Shown: positions 1-7,991 of the stretch, one piece after another | How positions within the stretch are numbered: the stretch's first letter is position 1 | Layout: the number at the start of each line of letters is the position of its first letter | DNA from: Zetaproteobacteria bacterium CG_4_9_14_3_um_filter_54_145 | GTDB lineage: Bacteria > Pseudomonadota > Zetaproteobacteria > Mariprofundales > Mariprofundaceae | Length of the DNA: 45,668 nucleotides | Direction of reading: 5' to 3' | Assembly (NCBI GenBank): GCA_002791575.1 | Contig: PFXI01000016.1 | Span: 1 to 45,668, forward strand | Made by a program: the position numbers and the translations under genes | The notes under the pieces: generated by a model | Databases searched by the model: none | The model's input: the letters and a program-made list of their open reading frames with translations, nothing else | What the model was told of the DNA's origin: nothing

Positions 1-99
1 TGTCGACTTCACCGGAATCAGGTGCCGACTTCAATCGGAATGGGGTGCCGCGTTCCAGCGGAATCAGGTGTCACGTTCGACCGGAATACGCAGGTTGCA
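1..99. mobile_element. End of an IS21-family insertion sequence (terminal repeats)
   Basis: Four imperfect direct repeats of 22-23 bases start near positions 8, 30, 53 and 76. Each has the form TTC-N3-CGGAAT, mostly followed by a GGTG motif. Multiple repeats of this kind near the tip are typical of IS21-family (IstA/IstB) elements, where they are transposase binding sites. The element appears to stop at the CA of GCAGGTTGCA (about 90-99), because the flanking nuclease-helicase frame becomes meaningful right after it. The istA/istB genes lie outside the window, so family assignment rests on the end structure only. Confidence 0.7.
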
Positions 100-773
100 A
101 GTGTCCACTCCCTTAAAGTCTGAGAAAGAAGACTCAGCGAAGGTAGTAAGACAAGCGTTGTCTGAGAGGAGAGTCGCTCTTTTATCCAAAGTGTTGTGTA
201 GGTTTTTCCGGTGCCGCATGCCATGATCAACTGACCACGCTCGGCATTTCTAAATCCAGCCTCGACTGCATCAATGGCCTTGGCTTGATGAGGCCGTGGT
301 TCGGGGCATGGCTTACGCTTTGCTGTTCTGATTTCCGATATGTGATCAGGGTATTCAATAGCAGCTTGTTCAAATGCAGCGTTGAGATAGAGTGTTACCG
401 GCTTGTGCTGAGCGTTACAGACTTGTCTGGCGTTGGCTCCGATCCGGTCAGTCGAAGCGATAAGCAATCTTCTGTCGATACCCGCTCTGTTGGATTCACT
501 TAAGAATGTGTCCACATCTGCTTTGGTAATTGAATACTCAGGCGCATAGCATTTGGCCTGCACTGCCCAGATATCGCCATTCCGATGTTTAAAAACAAGA
601 TCAATGCCGCAATCACGGCCCCATCTTTCCGGGTATTCATCCCACAGCCAAATCTGCTCAACCTGAGTTGACCATTCAGGTTCATTCATCAGGAACCATT
701 TGACGAAAAGCTCAAACTGTTGTCCCTTTTTTTCAGGGTTAAATGAACTTAAAAGTTTTGCGAAAGATGCCAT
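18..773 (-). pseudogene. N-terminal fragment of a nuclease-helicase restriction protein (Type ISP-like), cut by the IS end
   Basis: The first ~223 residues look native. Residues 15-80 resemble an Mrr-type PD-(D/E)XK nuclease, with WGRDCGIDLV (metal-binding Asp) and AVQAKCY (the Q-x-K signature). The start of an SF2 helicase follows, with PRPHQAKAI (Q-motif-like) and a Walker A ACGTGKT at 185-191. After REWT (residues 221-224, about position 105) the frame runs into the IS terminal repeats and stops 27 residues later. Intact relatives such as Type ISP restriction-modification enzymes are over 1,000 residues and carry helicase, methylase and target-recognition parts; all of that is missing here. 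The fragment might still be translated as a nuclease domain, but I infer loss of function. Other large nuclease-helicases with this N-terminus are possible. Confidence 0.75.
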
Positions 774-836
774 GCTCTTACTGTAGTAACACCTTCATGA
801 CTTAACAATAAACGTTGCCGCAATTGAGGAAAGAAT

Positions 837-2780
837 TTACTGCTTGTTTTCGTTCAGGCTAAGATCGAGCGAGAGTGTATGCATCGGCACCGATTGTTCC
901 CGGCGCCATTCGTAAACGGTTGTGTAGGCGATAACATGCTGCACATAGCGCCGTGTTTCATTGTACGGAATCGCCTCTACCCATATATCACTGCTATCGA
1001 ACGGGGTGCGTTCCAGCCACTGGCTGACCCGATACGGTCCGGCATTATACGCGGTAGCGGCCAGTGCCAGATGATCGCCGAAGCGGGATTTCATGTCGGC
1101 CAGGTAGCGCGAGCCCAGGCGAATATTGACGGCGGGTGAGAAGAGCGCCTCATGCCCGGTGTGCAACTTGATCTGTTTGGCGACCATTTGGGCGGTCTTC
1201 GGCATCAGTTGCATCAGACCACGCGCACCGGCAGGGGAGAGCGCCTGCCGGTTGAATAGTGATTCCTGCCGGATAACGCCCCAGATTGATGCCGGATTAA
1301 GTCCGGTCTCTTTTGCCGCCTGCATGACATCGGCTTCGAAATGCAGCGGGAAGCGCTCTTCCAGCGCATTCATCTTCCCGGCCCGGAAGGCAGCCCGAAT
1401 AGCCTGATCGGGCCAGTTCCAGGCTGTTGCCATGATTGCAGCCGATTGCCATATCTCCCGACTGGAGCCGGCCAGTGTTGTATCCCATTCCCGGTTCGCC
1501 TTGTGGTAGCTTGCCAGAGCCAACCACTCATAAGCACGCTGGATGCCCGGCAACTTGTCCAGATTCTGCATCAGTGCAGGCGAGCCATCGATGGTTTCAT
1601 TGCCAAAGCTGTAGGGCCGGTCAATGCGCTCTGCACTGAGGAAGCTGTAGTAACCGCGGCTGTCGGCAAGTCCTGAAAAAATAGTTTTTGCCTGCTCGCT
1701 ATCGCCGCTCTCCTGCAGTGCACAGGCCTGCCAGTACTGCCAGCGGGCCTGCTGCCGCTCGTCTGCTGGCATGGCATGAATGGTTTGCAGCATCCGCGCC
1801 CAGTCGTGCTGTAGCATATAGAGGCGCGCCAGCCACCCCCGTGTCTCCTCATTCTGCGCTGTTGCAGGCAGATCATTCAGCCACGTTGCGGCAACCTGCA
1901 TATGGCGCTTGGCAGCGCGGAGAGCAATCTGCCTCTCCATGGCATTGTAGAAGCCATCCATGCCGTCGAAGTGAATACGTTTTTTCAGTGATTGCAGGGC
2001 TGTATGTGCCAGCAGAGGATCGGCTCTGGCCAGTCGGCTCAGTCCGTCATCCATCATTGCCTTCGACAGCGTGATGTTGCCGCTCCCGGGGTGAGTGAGT
2101 GATGGCGGCCAGTGGCCAAACCGGGCCTGCGGGTCTGCCTGCAGTTTGCGCCAGTAGTGCAACCACTGTTGCTGTTGCCCGCCGCGGCTCAGGGCTTTCA
2201 CCTGCCTCCAATGGCCACTGCCGGCCAGGCGAATAATGCGGGTTAAGCGCTCGCTCTGGTTCGGGTGCCCATGCTTGCGCCATGCTTTATGTAGTGGTTC
2301 GGATACCTGCGTCAGGCTGTCGCCATCCAGCCAGCGGCTGCCGAACTGCTGTAGTGCGGCATCTGTTTTACCCGCGTGCCAGTCGGCCATCATGGCAATT
2401 TCAGAGAGCTTTGAGCCTAAGCGCGGATGGGTCTGAAGCTGCTTTGCTACCGCTGTCCATTTGCCGCGTTCCGCCAGATCCACTACCCAAGCCTTGCGCA
2501 GGTCATTCGCTTCAGGAATGTCGGCGAATTTTTCCAGCGTGGCCGAGATATCGTCATCAGCGCCGGTTTTCAGCAGTTTGCGGGCCTGCCAGATATCCAG
2601 ATAGGGGGTGAGCGGGTAATCTGCCAGTTTCTCTTTCAGCGCGGTAAAGGTGTGCATCTGATGCCTGTCCAGTGCCTTGTGAGCCTGTTGAAACCAGTTG
2701 CGTTGCTGCTCAATGCTTGACGCCTGCACTGCAGGTGTACACACAAAGCATAACGCAATGGTCCATAACATGATCCGCAT
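837..2780 (-). CDS. slt: Soluble lytic murein transglycosylase
   Basis: This periplasmic enzyme cleaves the MurNAc-GlcNAc bond of peptidoglycan to give 1,6-anhydro products. It starts with a signal peptide (about residues 1-20, ending VQA-SS). A long alpha-helical superhelix follows (about 25-450), typical of Slt70. The C-terminal SLT catalytic domain contains the catalytic glutamate at about residue 506 in GVIRQESLFN, then AGARGLMQLMP and ATAYNAGP, the usual family motifs. At 647 residues it matches Slt70 (about 645 with signal). A ribosome site (AAAGGGG) lies seven bases before the ATG. It is the last gene of the minus-strand run after the ferredoxin gene. AmpD, encoded near 40.2 kb, processes the anhydro-muropeptides this enzyme releases. 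Confidence 0.95.
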   Translation of the reverse strand: MRIMLWTIALCFVCTPAVQASSIEQQRNWFQQAHKALDRHQMHTFTALKEKLADYPLTPYLDIWQARKLLKTGADDDISATLEKFADIPEANDLRKAWVVDLAERGKWTAVAKQLQTHPRLGSKLSEIAMMADWHAGKTDAALQQFGSRWLDGDSLTQVSEPLHKAWRKHGHPNQSERLTRIIRLAGSGHWRQVKALSRGGQQQQWLHYWRKLQADPQARFGHWPPSLTHPGSGNITLSKAMMDDGLSRLARADPLLAHTALQSLKKRIHFDGMDGFYNAMERQIALRAAKRHMQVAATWLNDLPATAQNEETRGWLARLYMLQHDWARMLQTIHAMPADERQQARWQYWQACALQESGDSEQAKTIFSGLADSRGYYSFLSAERIDRPYSFGNETIDGSPALMQNLDKLPGIQRAYEWLALASYHKANREWDTTLAGSSREIWQSAAIMATAWNWPDQAIRAAFRAGKMNALEERFPLHFEADVMQAAKETGLNPASIWGVIRQESLFNRQALSPAGARGLMQLMPKTAQMVAKQIKLHTGHEALFSPAVNIRLGSRYLADMKSRFGDHLALAATAYNAGPYRVSQWLERTPFDSSDIWVEAIPYNETRRYVQHVIAYTTVYEWRREQSVPMHTLSLDLSLNENKQ

Positions 2781-2856
2781 TCTTGAACCCCTTTCCTGAC
2801 TGCACGACCAGCTTAGTTGGCTTTTGTGACTTTCGCCAGTGCCGCTACCCTACGTA

Positions 2857-3174
2857 CTACCCGGCCTGATGAAAGGCCAGTGATTCTACCACCTGACCGC
2901 CCTTGAAATGTTCCTCGACGATGCGGTCGATACCGGCTTCATCCAGGCGGCAATACCATACGCCTTCCGGATGCACGACCATGATCGGCCCCTCGCAGCA
3001 GACGCCCAGACAACCAGCGCGGTTGACGCGCACGGCATCCGGATCACCCATGGTCAGTCCGGCATCGGCAACGCGTTTTTTCAGGTAGTTGAGCAGCGGC
3101 AGATTTTCGCCGCAACTTTTACCGCAGCACATGATGGCGTGGCGTTTATAGGGGGGGATTGTCGGTTTATTCAA
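2857..3174 (-). CDS. Small 2Fe-2S ferredoxin, thioredoxin-like fold
   Basis: The protein has 105 residues with the pattern RHAIMCCGKSCGEN near the N-terminus and AGCLGVCCEGP in the middle. This is the cysteine arrangement of thioredoxin-like 2Fe-2S ferredoxins. The start is a TTG that overlaps the cobA stop (TTGA), with GGAGA upstream. The next ATG would remove part of the conserved cysteine motif, so TTG is preferred. Its coupling to cobA and the chelatase gene suggests it supplies electrons or a cluster to corrin/siroheme synthesis, as proposed for similar ferredoxins beside CbiX. That role is inference; the fold assignment is firmer. Confidence 0.82.
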   Translation of the reverse strand: MNKPTIPPYKRHAIMCCGKSCGENLPLLNYLKKRVADAGLTMGDPDAVRVNRAGCLGVCCEGPIMVVHPEGVWYCRLDEAGIDRIVEEHFKGGQVVESLAFHQAG

Positions 3175-3923
3175 AACTCATCTCTCCATATGGTGCGTGA
3201 TGCAACGACATCGCCGATAATGACAATAGCCGGTGACTGCGCCTGCAGTTGGCCTGCGGCAGCAGCCTGCAAGCTGCCGATAGTTGTCTGTTCGTGGTCA
3301 GTAGTTGCGGCGTGAATAATAGCGACTGCCGTTTGTGCATCCAGTCCGGCCTTGAGCAGACAGGATGCGATACGCTCCAGATTGCGTGCGCCCATATAGA
3401 AGACCAGTACAGGAAAGGCACGCACCAGAGCCGGCCAGTCCATACGGCTATCATCGTTGGCTTCATGACCGGTGAGAAAGGCCAGTGTGGCATTCACCGA
3501 GCGATCGGTGACCGGTATGCCTGCCATGGCAGGGGCTGCCACGCCTGCGGTGATGCCGGGAATGATACGAAACGCGATGCCGAGTTTTGCCAGTGCACGC
3601 ACCTCTTCACCACCGCGCCCGAAGACAAACGGATCGCCGCCCTTCAGACGCACAACCCGTTTGCCGGCCTGCGCCAGTTCAATCAGCAGATCGCAGATAT
3701 CATCCTGGCTGGCCGAGGGGCGACCGCCGCGTTTGCCGGCAGCAATGATTTCGGCGCTGTCTGCCGCCATGGCCAGCACCTCATCGGAGACGAGTGCATC
3801 ATGCACAATCACATCGCAGTCGGCGATCAGGCTGGCGGCAGCCAGCGTCAGCAGGCTGGCCGCTCCCGGGCCTGCGCCGACCAGTGCCACCTCACCCGCT
3901 CTGAGTGGTGCATCCAGCTTCAT
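3171..3923 (-). CDS. cobA: Uroporphyrinogen-III C-methyltransferase (SUMT)
   Basis: It transfers methyl groups from SAM to C2 and C7 of uroporphyrinogen III, making precorrin-2, the branch point for cobalamin and siroheme. The N-terminal motif VALVGAGPGAASLLTL, the central RLKGGDPFVFGRGGEE (about residues 93-108) and the later PGITAGVAAPA are hallmarks of the family. At 250 residues it is a stand-alone SUMT, not the CysG fusion. The start ATG overlaps the chelatase stop by four bases (ATGA) and has GGAG five bases upstream. The ferredoxin start overlaps its stop. The three genes therefore look translationally coupled. Confidence 0.93.
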   Translation of the reverse strand: MKLDAPLRAGEVALVGAGPGAASLLTLAAASLIADCDVIVHDALVSDEVLAMAADSAEIIAAGKRGGRPSASQDDICDLLIELAQAGKRVVRLKGGDPFVFGRGGEEVRALAKLGIAFRIIPGITAGVAAPAMAGIPVTDRSVNATLAFLTGHEANDDSRMDWPALVRAFPVLVFYMGARNLERIASCLLKAGLDAQTAVAIIHAATTDHEQTTIGSLQAAAAGQLQAQSPAIVIIGDVVASRTIWRDEF

Positions 3924-4537
3924 ATCCGCTCCTTCAGGCAGTCGGCGATCAGTGCAGGAAAACCTTCATGCTTAGAGATCACCGGGTTCATGATGATCTC
4001 ATATCCGTCAGCCATGCGACGTAGCCTGTCTAAAGTACGCCCCTCGAACAACAGTAACGGCTGTATGATGACAGGATCAATCGCCTGCTCGCGCCAATGT
4101 TTTAGCACAGCCTGTACCGATGGTTCGGAGTGCATCGAGGCCAATGCAACCTGGCTGCAGCGTTTGTTCTGCGCATGCAGTGCCGCCGCCAACGTTTCAA
4201 AACCACCAAAGCGGTAGAGCGCAAACAGTCCATTCACCCGTCGGGATTGCTGTGTGACCAGATCATAGGCAAAACCGGCTATCGCCCCGGCATGGGCCGC
4301 CAGCGGCGGCAGCAGGGTGCAGCACGAACTGGCCACCAGACGTGGAATATCATCCCTGACATGACTGCCTTCACCGACGAACAGCGGCAGTACGCGCGCC
4401 CCGTCAGGCAGCTTTTCATCGTCGATAAAGGATACGCCGACAGCTTCACCGAGCAGGCTGGATACCGTTTCGGCCAGCGACTGAACCTGTTCGGCATGGC
4501 TGGCAGCGGATGAGCCGTGGGCTAATAGTATGTTCAT
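3920..4537 (-). CDS. cbiX: CbiX/SirB-like sirohydrochlorin chelatase
   Basis: It probably inserts Co2+ (or Fe2+) into sirohydrochlorin, two steps after SUMT. The start chosen is the ATG giving MNILLAHGSS, with GGAAGGA just upstream; an earlier in-frame start would add 21 unconserved residues. The HGSS histidine and GEGSHVRDDIP in the first half are the standard chelatase motifs. The second half repeats the pattern weakly (ASMHSEPSVQ, LLLFEGRTLDRL). At 205 residues it lies between short CbiX-S (about 120-145) and long CbiX-L forms. There is no His-rich tail. Metal preference cannot be read from the sequence; the B12 context favours cobalt. Confidence 0.8.
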   Translation of the reverse strand: MNILLAHGSSAASHAEQVQSLAETVSSLLGEAVGVSFIDDEKLPDGARVLPLFVGEGSHVRDDIPRLVASSCCTLLPPLAAHAGAIAGFAYDLVTQQSRRVNGLFALYRFGGFETLAAALHAQNKRCSQVALASMHSEPSVQAVLKHWREQAIDPVIIQPLLLFEGRTLDRLRRMADGYEIIMNPVISKHEGFPALIADCLKERI

Positions 4538-4734
4538 AGATCCTTCCTCAGGTTTCTCACGCAAAGATGCAATGTAGGCAACGTTATCGCCGGGCGCCAT
4601 CCCCGGAGGTGCTATTTGGGCTTTCGCTGTCTGCTTTGTTGCTCAAGCCGTTGGCCATGCGAGCGAAAGTCCGAGTAGCGGCAAGCATCAGTGGCGCATA
4701 CAACATATGGCCAGGTGCAGGAGAGTAGCGCGCG

Positions 4735-5325
4735 CTAAATTTTTTGAAATATATCAATGCGCGCCGGAGGCAGGTTGGCCCAGACCACATGTTTACTGAC
4801 ATGGCGGAAGCCGGCATCAAACGCCTCATGGTGCTTTATCAGGTCGTATGTGAACTGCACAAAATAACCTCCGGGCCGAAGCTTTTTTTGCGCAGCTGCC
4901 AATATCTCACTTACAGTAGCAACGGGTATGCTTTTTAATGGCAGCGAAGAGATGATGGCGCAAACCTTGCGATCAAGATCTGTGATGTCAGCGGCAGAAG
5001 CGTTGATCACATGCACCGCCGGGAATCGGTTCTTCAAATGCAGGCATAACTGCCCGGAGAGCTCGAACACATACAGGTTGTCAGGAGAAAAACCGGTATC
5101 CAGCAGTGCCTTTGTCATAGGCCCTGTGCCGGCGCCGAATTCCACCACCACTTCGGTCTCCAGAGGTAACAGTTTTACCATTTGTGCTGCCAGGTAGCGT
5201 GAGCTTGGCACCAGAGCCCCGACTGCTTTGGGGTTTCTAAGCAAGGCGCGCGTAAGCCGAATATGGTTCAGCACTGCCCGGTTACCTCGGCGGCAGGAGC
5301 AGCATATCTGACCAGTCTGCCCCAT
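4735..5325 (-). CDS. SAM-dependent methyltransferase, phospholipid N-methyltransferase-like
   Basis: The 196-residue protein carries a class I SAM-binding motif, VVVEFGAGTGPMTKAL, at about residues 59-74. It is preceded by RALLRNPKAVGALVPSSRYLA, the N-terminal pattern of PmtA-type phospholipid methyltransferases and relatives (KsgA-like fold). The C-terminal half has SSLPLKSIP, at the position where catalytic motif IV sits in this group. The start may be the ATG at 5325 or a GTG at 5274 (VLNHIRL); the N-terminal 17 residues are Cys/Arg-rich and unconvincing, which favours the later start. It sits between the RhuM-Fic gene and the chelatase gene and has no obvious link to B12. The substrate is not certain. 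Confidence 0.7.
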   Translation of the reverse strand: MGQTGQICCSCRRGNRAVLNHIRLTRALLRNPKAVGALVPSSRYLAAQMVKLLPLETEVVVEFGAGTGPMTKALLDTGFSPDNLYVFELSGQLCLHLKNRFPAVHVINASAADITDLDRKVCAIISSLPLKSIPVATVSEILAAAQKKLRPGGYFVQFTYDLIKHHEAFDAGFRHVSKHVVWANLPPARIDIFQKI

Positions 5326-5609
5326 GAGACTATCCCCATCAAAAAAACCTCCGTGTTTTTTCTACATCACCGGTGAACGACGCGCGCATCCTGCATGTTT
5401 GTTTTCAGTTCACATTGACTGAAGCACTGATCGATTTTGAATGGTAGTGCGGACGTGGTATGAATGCAGCAAAGTTCAGTTGAAGGCGATCAAGCGTCGC
5501 TGCGAACAGCGCTCAGAAGCCGAGTATAAATGCTTAAACGATGAGGATTCGTTTGTTTGGCCGTCCATAGAACACCTCCCGCCAAGGTCCCAATCTGTTC
5601 GGTTTGGCG
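5326..5609. other. AT-richer intergenic stretch with unexplained content
   Basis: No convincing gene is seen. A 63-codon plus-strand frame (5441-5632) has no recognisable motif, although no other gene covers most of it. An inverted repeat TTCAGT-N8-ACTGAA lies at 5404-5423, and an A7/T6 low-GC hairpin around 5341-5361 contains the sequence GGAGG on the minus strand. The stretch could be leftover flank from the insertion that brought in the RhuM-Fic gene. Confidence 0.4.
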
Positions 5610-6593
5610 TCACCCCTGATTGTTGTGATTGATCAGGTTGATGACCACTTTCACGATGGTGTCTTTCTCCACCGGGCGACTTTCTGCAATTAACAGCGTC
5701 AGCGCCACCAGTGCATTGTCGGGAATGCGCTTCGAGCCATTCAGCCGATAGAGCCGCTTGTGACCAGCCATAAAGCAGAGAAATATTGCTGCTGCAATGC
5801 GTTTGTTGCCATCACTGAAGGCATGATTCTTAACGACGAAGTAGAGTAGGTTTGCAGCCTTTTCTTCCACGCTCGGGTAGACATCCTTACCATCGAACGT
5901 CTGATCAATTGCCCCCAAGGCACTCCTGAAGCCCTGGTCTTTTTCCAAACCGAACAGGCCATCGAACTCGCCCCTCATGGAGGAGACCACCTGCATTGCC
6001 GCATCATAATCGAGAATAAAGCTGGTTGGCTTTGAAATTCCGTTCAAATCCAGGCTGCCATGATCATAGCGGTCCAGTGTGGTCAAAGCATAGGCGTAGT
6101 CTGCGATTACCTTGAGCAGACCTTTTGCCTCATCTTCACCCACAGCCTGATGTGCTACAGTTTTCTCCAGCAGGGCGACCGTATCGCGCAGAGCCATCAG
6201 CTTCTTATTTTGCTCCTGCAGACGCTTCTCATTCAGCGCATAACCGCGAGTAAGATAATCCTTCAGAATCTTGTTTGCCCACTGGCGGAATTGGGTCCCG
6301 CGAAGTGATTTTACGCGATAGCCAACAGAGATGATTACATCCAAACTGAAAAACCTGACTGGCTTGTCAGAACCAGCAATGTGCAAATTTTGCACATTGC
6401 TTTCTTTTTCCAGTTCTCCTTCCTTGAATACATTATTGATATGTTTGGTGATTACAGAACGCTCCCTACCAAACAGGTCTGCTATCTGCACCTGCGAAAG
6501 CCAAACTGTTTCTTCATACAGCCGTACTTCAGTTACAGCTGAACCATCATCAGTCTGATAAATCAGGATTTCGCTTCCGTATTTTTCATTCAT
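5610..6593 (-). CDS. RhuM-family protein with C-terminal Fic/Doc domain
   Basis: The N-terminal half (about residues 1-120) matches the RhuM virulence family, with VWLSQVQIADLFGRERSVI, a helix-turn-helix-like element, and FFSLDVIISVGYRVKS. A coiled segment rich in Lys/Glu/Gln follows (about 120-150). The C-terminal part carries HAFSDGNKRIAA (His at about residue 257), the Doc-type Fic motif HxFxDGNKR, which transfers a nucleotide or phosphate group to a target protein. The start ATG at 6593 has GGAG nine bases upstream; a TTG five codons earlier is possible. The gene is intact and AT-richer than its neighbours, and sits between cobO and the chelatase gene. I infer horizontal acquisition. Cellular role (toxin, phage defence or host factor) is not shown. 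Confidence 0.85.
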   Translation of the reverse strand: MNEKYGSEILIYQTDDGSAVTEVRLYEETVWLSQVQIADLFGRERSVITKHINNVFKEGELEKESNVQNLHIAGSDKPVRFFSLDVIISVGYRVKSLRGTQFRQWANKILKDYLTRGYALNEKRLQEQNKKLMALRDTVALLEKTVAHQAVGEDEAKGLLKVIADYAYALTTLDRYDHGSLDLNGISKPTSFILDYDAAMQVVSSMRGEFDGLFGLEKDQGFRSALGAIDQTFDGKDVYPSVEEKAANLLYFVVKNHAFSDGNKRIAAAIFLCFMAGHKRLYRLNGSKRIPDNALVALTLLIAESRPVEKDTIVKVVINLINHNNQG

Positions 6594-6643
6594 GTTCGGG
6601 TACTCCAATACAGATGCCAGTATGCCCTTCGGGGTTTATTAAT

Positions 6644-7180
6644 TCAAAACTCAATGCCCTGCGTGGCGGAGATGCCGGATTCATAGGCATGTTTCAACAT
6701 CTTCATTTCGGTAACGGTGTCGGCTACCCCGATCACTTCGGGGGCAGCACCCCGGCCGGTGAGAATCATATGCATCCACTTCGGCTTCTCATCACGGATA
6801 AAGGCGGCAATCTCCTCACCGGAGATCCAGCCGTAGCCGGAGCAGTAGTTGATCTCGTCGAAAACCAGCAGGTCAAATTCCTGCGACCGCACCTTCTCCT
6901 TGCACAGCTCCCAGATCTCACGGCTGGTTTTGATATCCTGCTCCGGATTTTTGGTGTCCCAGGTAAAGCCGTCACCAAGTGCATGCCACTCGATATTGTC
7001 GAACTGCTTTGCGGCACGCTCTTCGCCGGTTTTCCATTTGCCCTTGATAAACTGGATCACACACACCTTCATGCCCCAGCCGGCAGCACGAAAGGCTACG
7101 CCGAATGCACTGGATGATTTACCTTTGCCTTCGCCGGTATGCACCAGCACGACGCCCTGGCGTTTATCACGTGATTTCAT
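6644..7180 (-). CDS. cobO: Cob(I)alamin adenosyltransferase (CobO/BtuR type)
   Basis: It adds the adenosyl group from ATP to cob(I)alamin or its precursor, making the coenzyme form. The P-loop HTGEGKGKSSSAFG lies near the N-terminus, followed by QFIKGKWKTGEE and a central FDEINYCSGYGWI, all typical of the CobO/BtuR/CobP fold. The start ATG at 7180 (MKSRDKRQG) has AAGAAGG five bases upstream. A GTG at 7207 would add nine residues but has a poorer ribosome site. About 178 residues is slightly short of E. coli BtuR (196). A perfect dyad separates it from btuD. Confidence 0.92.
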   Translation of the reverse strand: MKSRDKRQGVVLVHTGEGKGKSSSAFGVAFRAAGWGMKVCVIQFIKGKWKTGEERAAKQFDNIEWHALGDGFTWDTKNPEQDIKTSREIWELCKEKVRSQEFDLLVFDEINYCSGYGWISGEEIAAFIRDEKPKWMHMILTGRGAAPEVIGVADTVTEMKMLKHAYESGISATQGIEF

Positions 7181-7224
7181 GGATGCCTTCTTCTTGCATC
7201 CATGCACCCATGGACGTTCATCGA

Positions 7225-7247
7225 AAAATGTTCAGGATGAACATTTT
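7225..7247 (-). promoter_or_regulatory. Perfect 10-bp inverted repeat between btuD and cobO (terminator or operator)
   Basis: AAAATGTTCA and TGAACATTTT are separated by three bases. On the minus strand the hairpin follows the btuD stop by six bases and is followed by a run of five T, so it could work as a weak intrinsic terminator or attenuator ahead of cobO. The stem is AT-rich, so a protein-binding dyad is equally possible. Confidence 0.55.
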
Positions 7248-7253
7248 GTGTCT

Positions 7254-7991
7254 TCATAAATCATCTCCTCCATAATCGGGAACCAGTACAGCCCCCTGAC
7301 CAACTACCGGTGCGTTAAACAGTTGCGACAGCCGCTCACTGTCGAACAGTTGTGTTGCTGTGCCATATTCTGCGGCACCCTTGCCATCAATCAGAATCAG
7401 GTGATCGGCAATCGCCATCGCCTGTTGCAGATCGTGCAATACGGTAACAATGGCACGCCCATGCGCTTTTTGCGCTTTGAGCATATGAATGCATTGAATC
7501 TGATGTTTGAGATCAAGATGTGCCGTCGGCTCATCAAGCAGCCAGACGGGCGTGTCGCGCAGCATCAGCGCTGCCAGCTCTGTACGCTGGCGCTCGCCAC
7601 TGGAGAGCTCACCCAGTGGCCGCTCCAGCAGTGGTGTGATGTCCATGGCCGCGGCCGTCGCCTCGATATTGCTGCCTGCTTCACCGGCGGCAAGAACAAG
7701 ACGCTGTTTGACTGTGAGGCCGAACTCGGTGGGCGGCAGATCACCCTGCCAGGCGATTTGCCGGGTCAACTCACTACGCCTGTATGCGGACAGTGGTTTT
7801 CCTGCCACATCGATATTGCCGCCTGCCGGGATCAGCCCGGCCATGGCCAGCAGCAGGCTCGATTTGCCGGCCCCGTTAGGGCCGAGTACAACGACTACCT
7901 CGCCAGCATGAAACGGGCAGCTGAGAGCTGAGAGCAGCGTTGAGCCACCACGCTCTACCGTCAGATTGGCAAGCATCATCACGATACTCAT
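7254..7991 (-). CDS. btuD: Vitamin B12 ABC transporter, ATP-binding protein
   Basis: This cytoplasmic ATPase drives cobalamin import through BtuC. It shows Walker A LGPNGAGKSSLL, signature LSSGERQRTELA, Walker B VWLLDEPTAHLDL and the switch His in VTVLHDLQ, in the right order. At 245 residues it matches the FecE/BtuD family. The gene starts directly after the btuC stop codon with no gap. FecE-like ATPases for heme or siderophores look alike, so the vitamin assignment rests on btuC, btuF, cobO and the riboswitch nearby. Confidence 0.88.
   Translation of the reverse strand: MSIVMMLANLTVERGGSTLLSALSCPFHAGEVVVVLGPNGAGKSSLLLAMAGLIPAGGNIDVAGKPLSAYRRSELTRQIAWQGDLPPTEFGLTVKQRLVLAAGEAGSNIEATAAAMDITPLLERPLGELSSGERQRTELAALMLRDTPVWLLDEPTAHLDLKHQIQCIHMLKAQKAHGRAIVTVLHDLQQAMAIADHLILIDGKGAAEYGTATQLFDSERLSQLFNAPVVGQGAVLVPDYGGDDL

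Noticed and set aside
4584-4829. 81-aa minus-strand ORF downstream of the methyltransferase
   Set aside because: Overlaps the methyltransferase end out of frame, with no recognisable motif and no good ribosome site.
5441-5632. 63-aa plus-strand ORF in the gap before the RhuM-Fic gene
   Set aside because: No ribosome site, no motif, and it runs into the RhuM-Fic 3' end; listed only as part of the unexplained gap.
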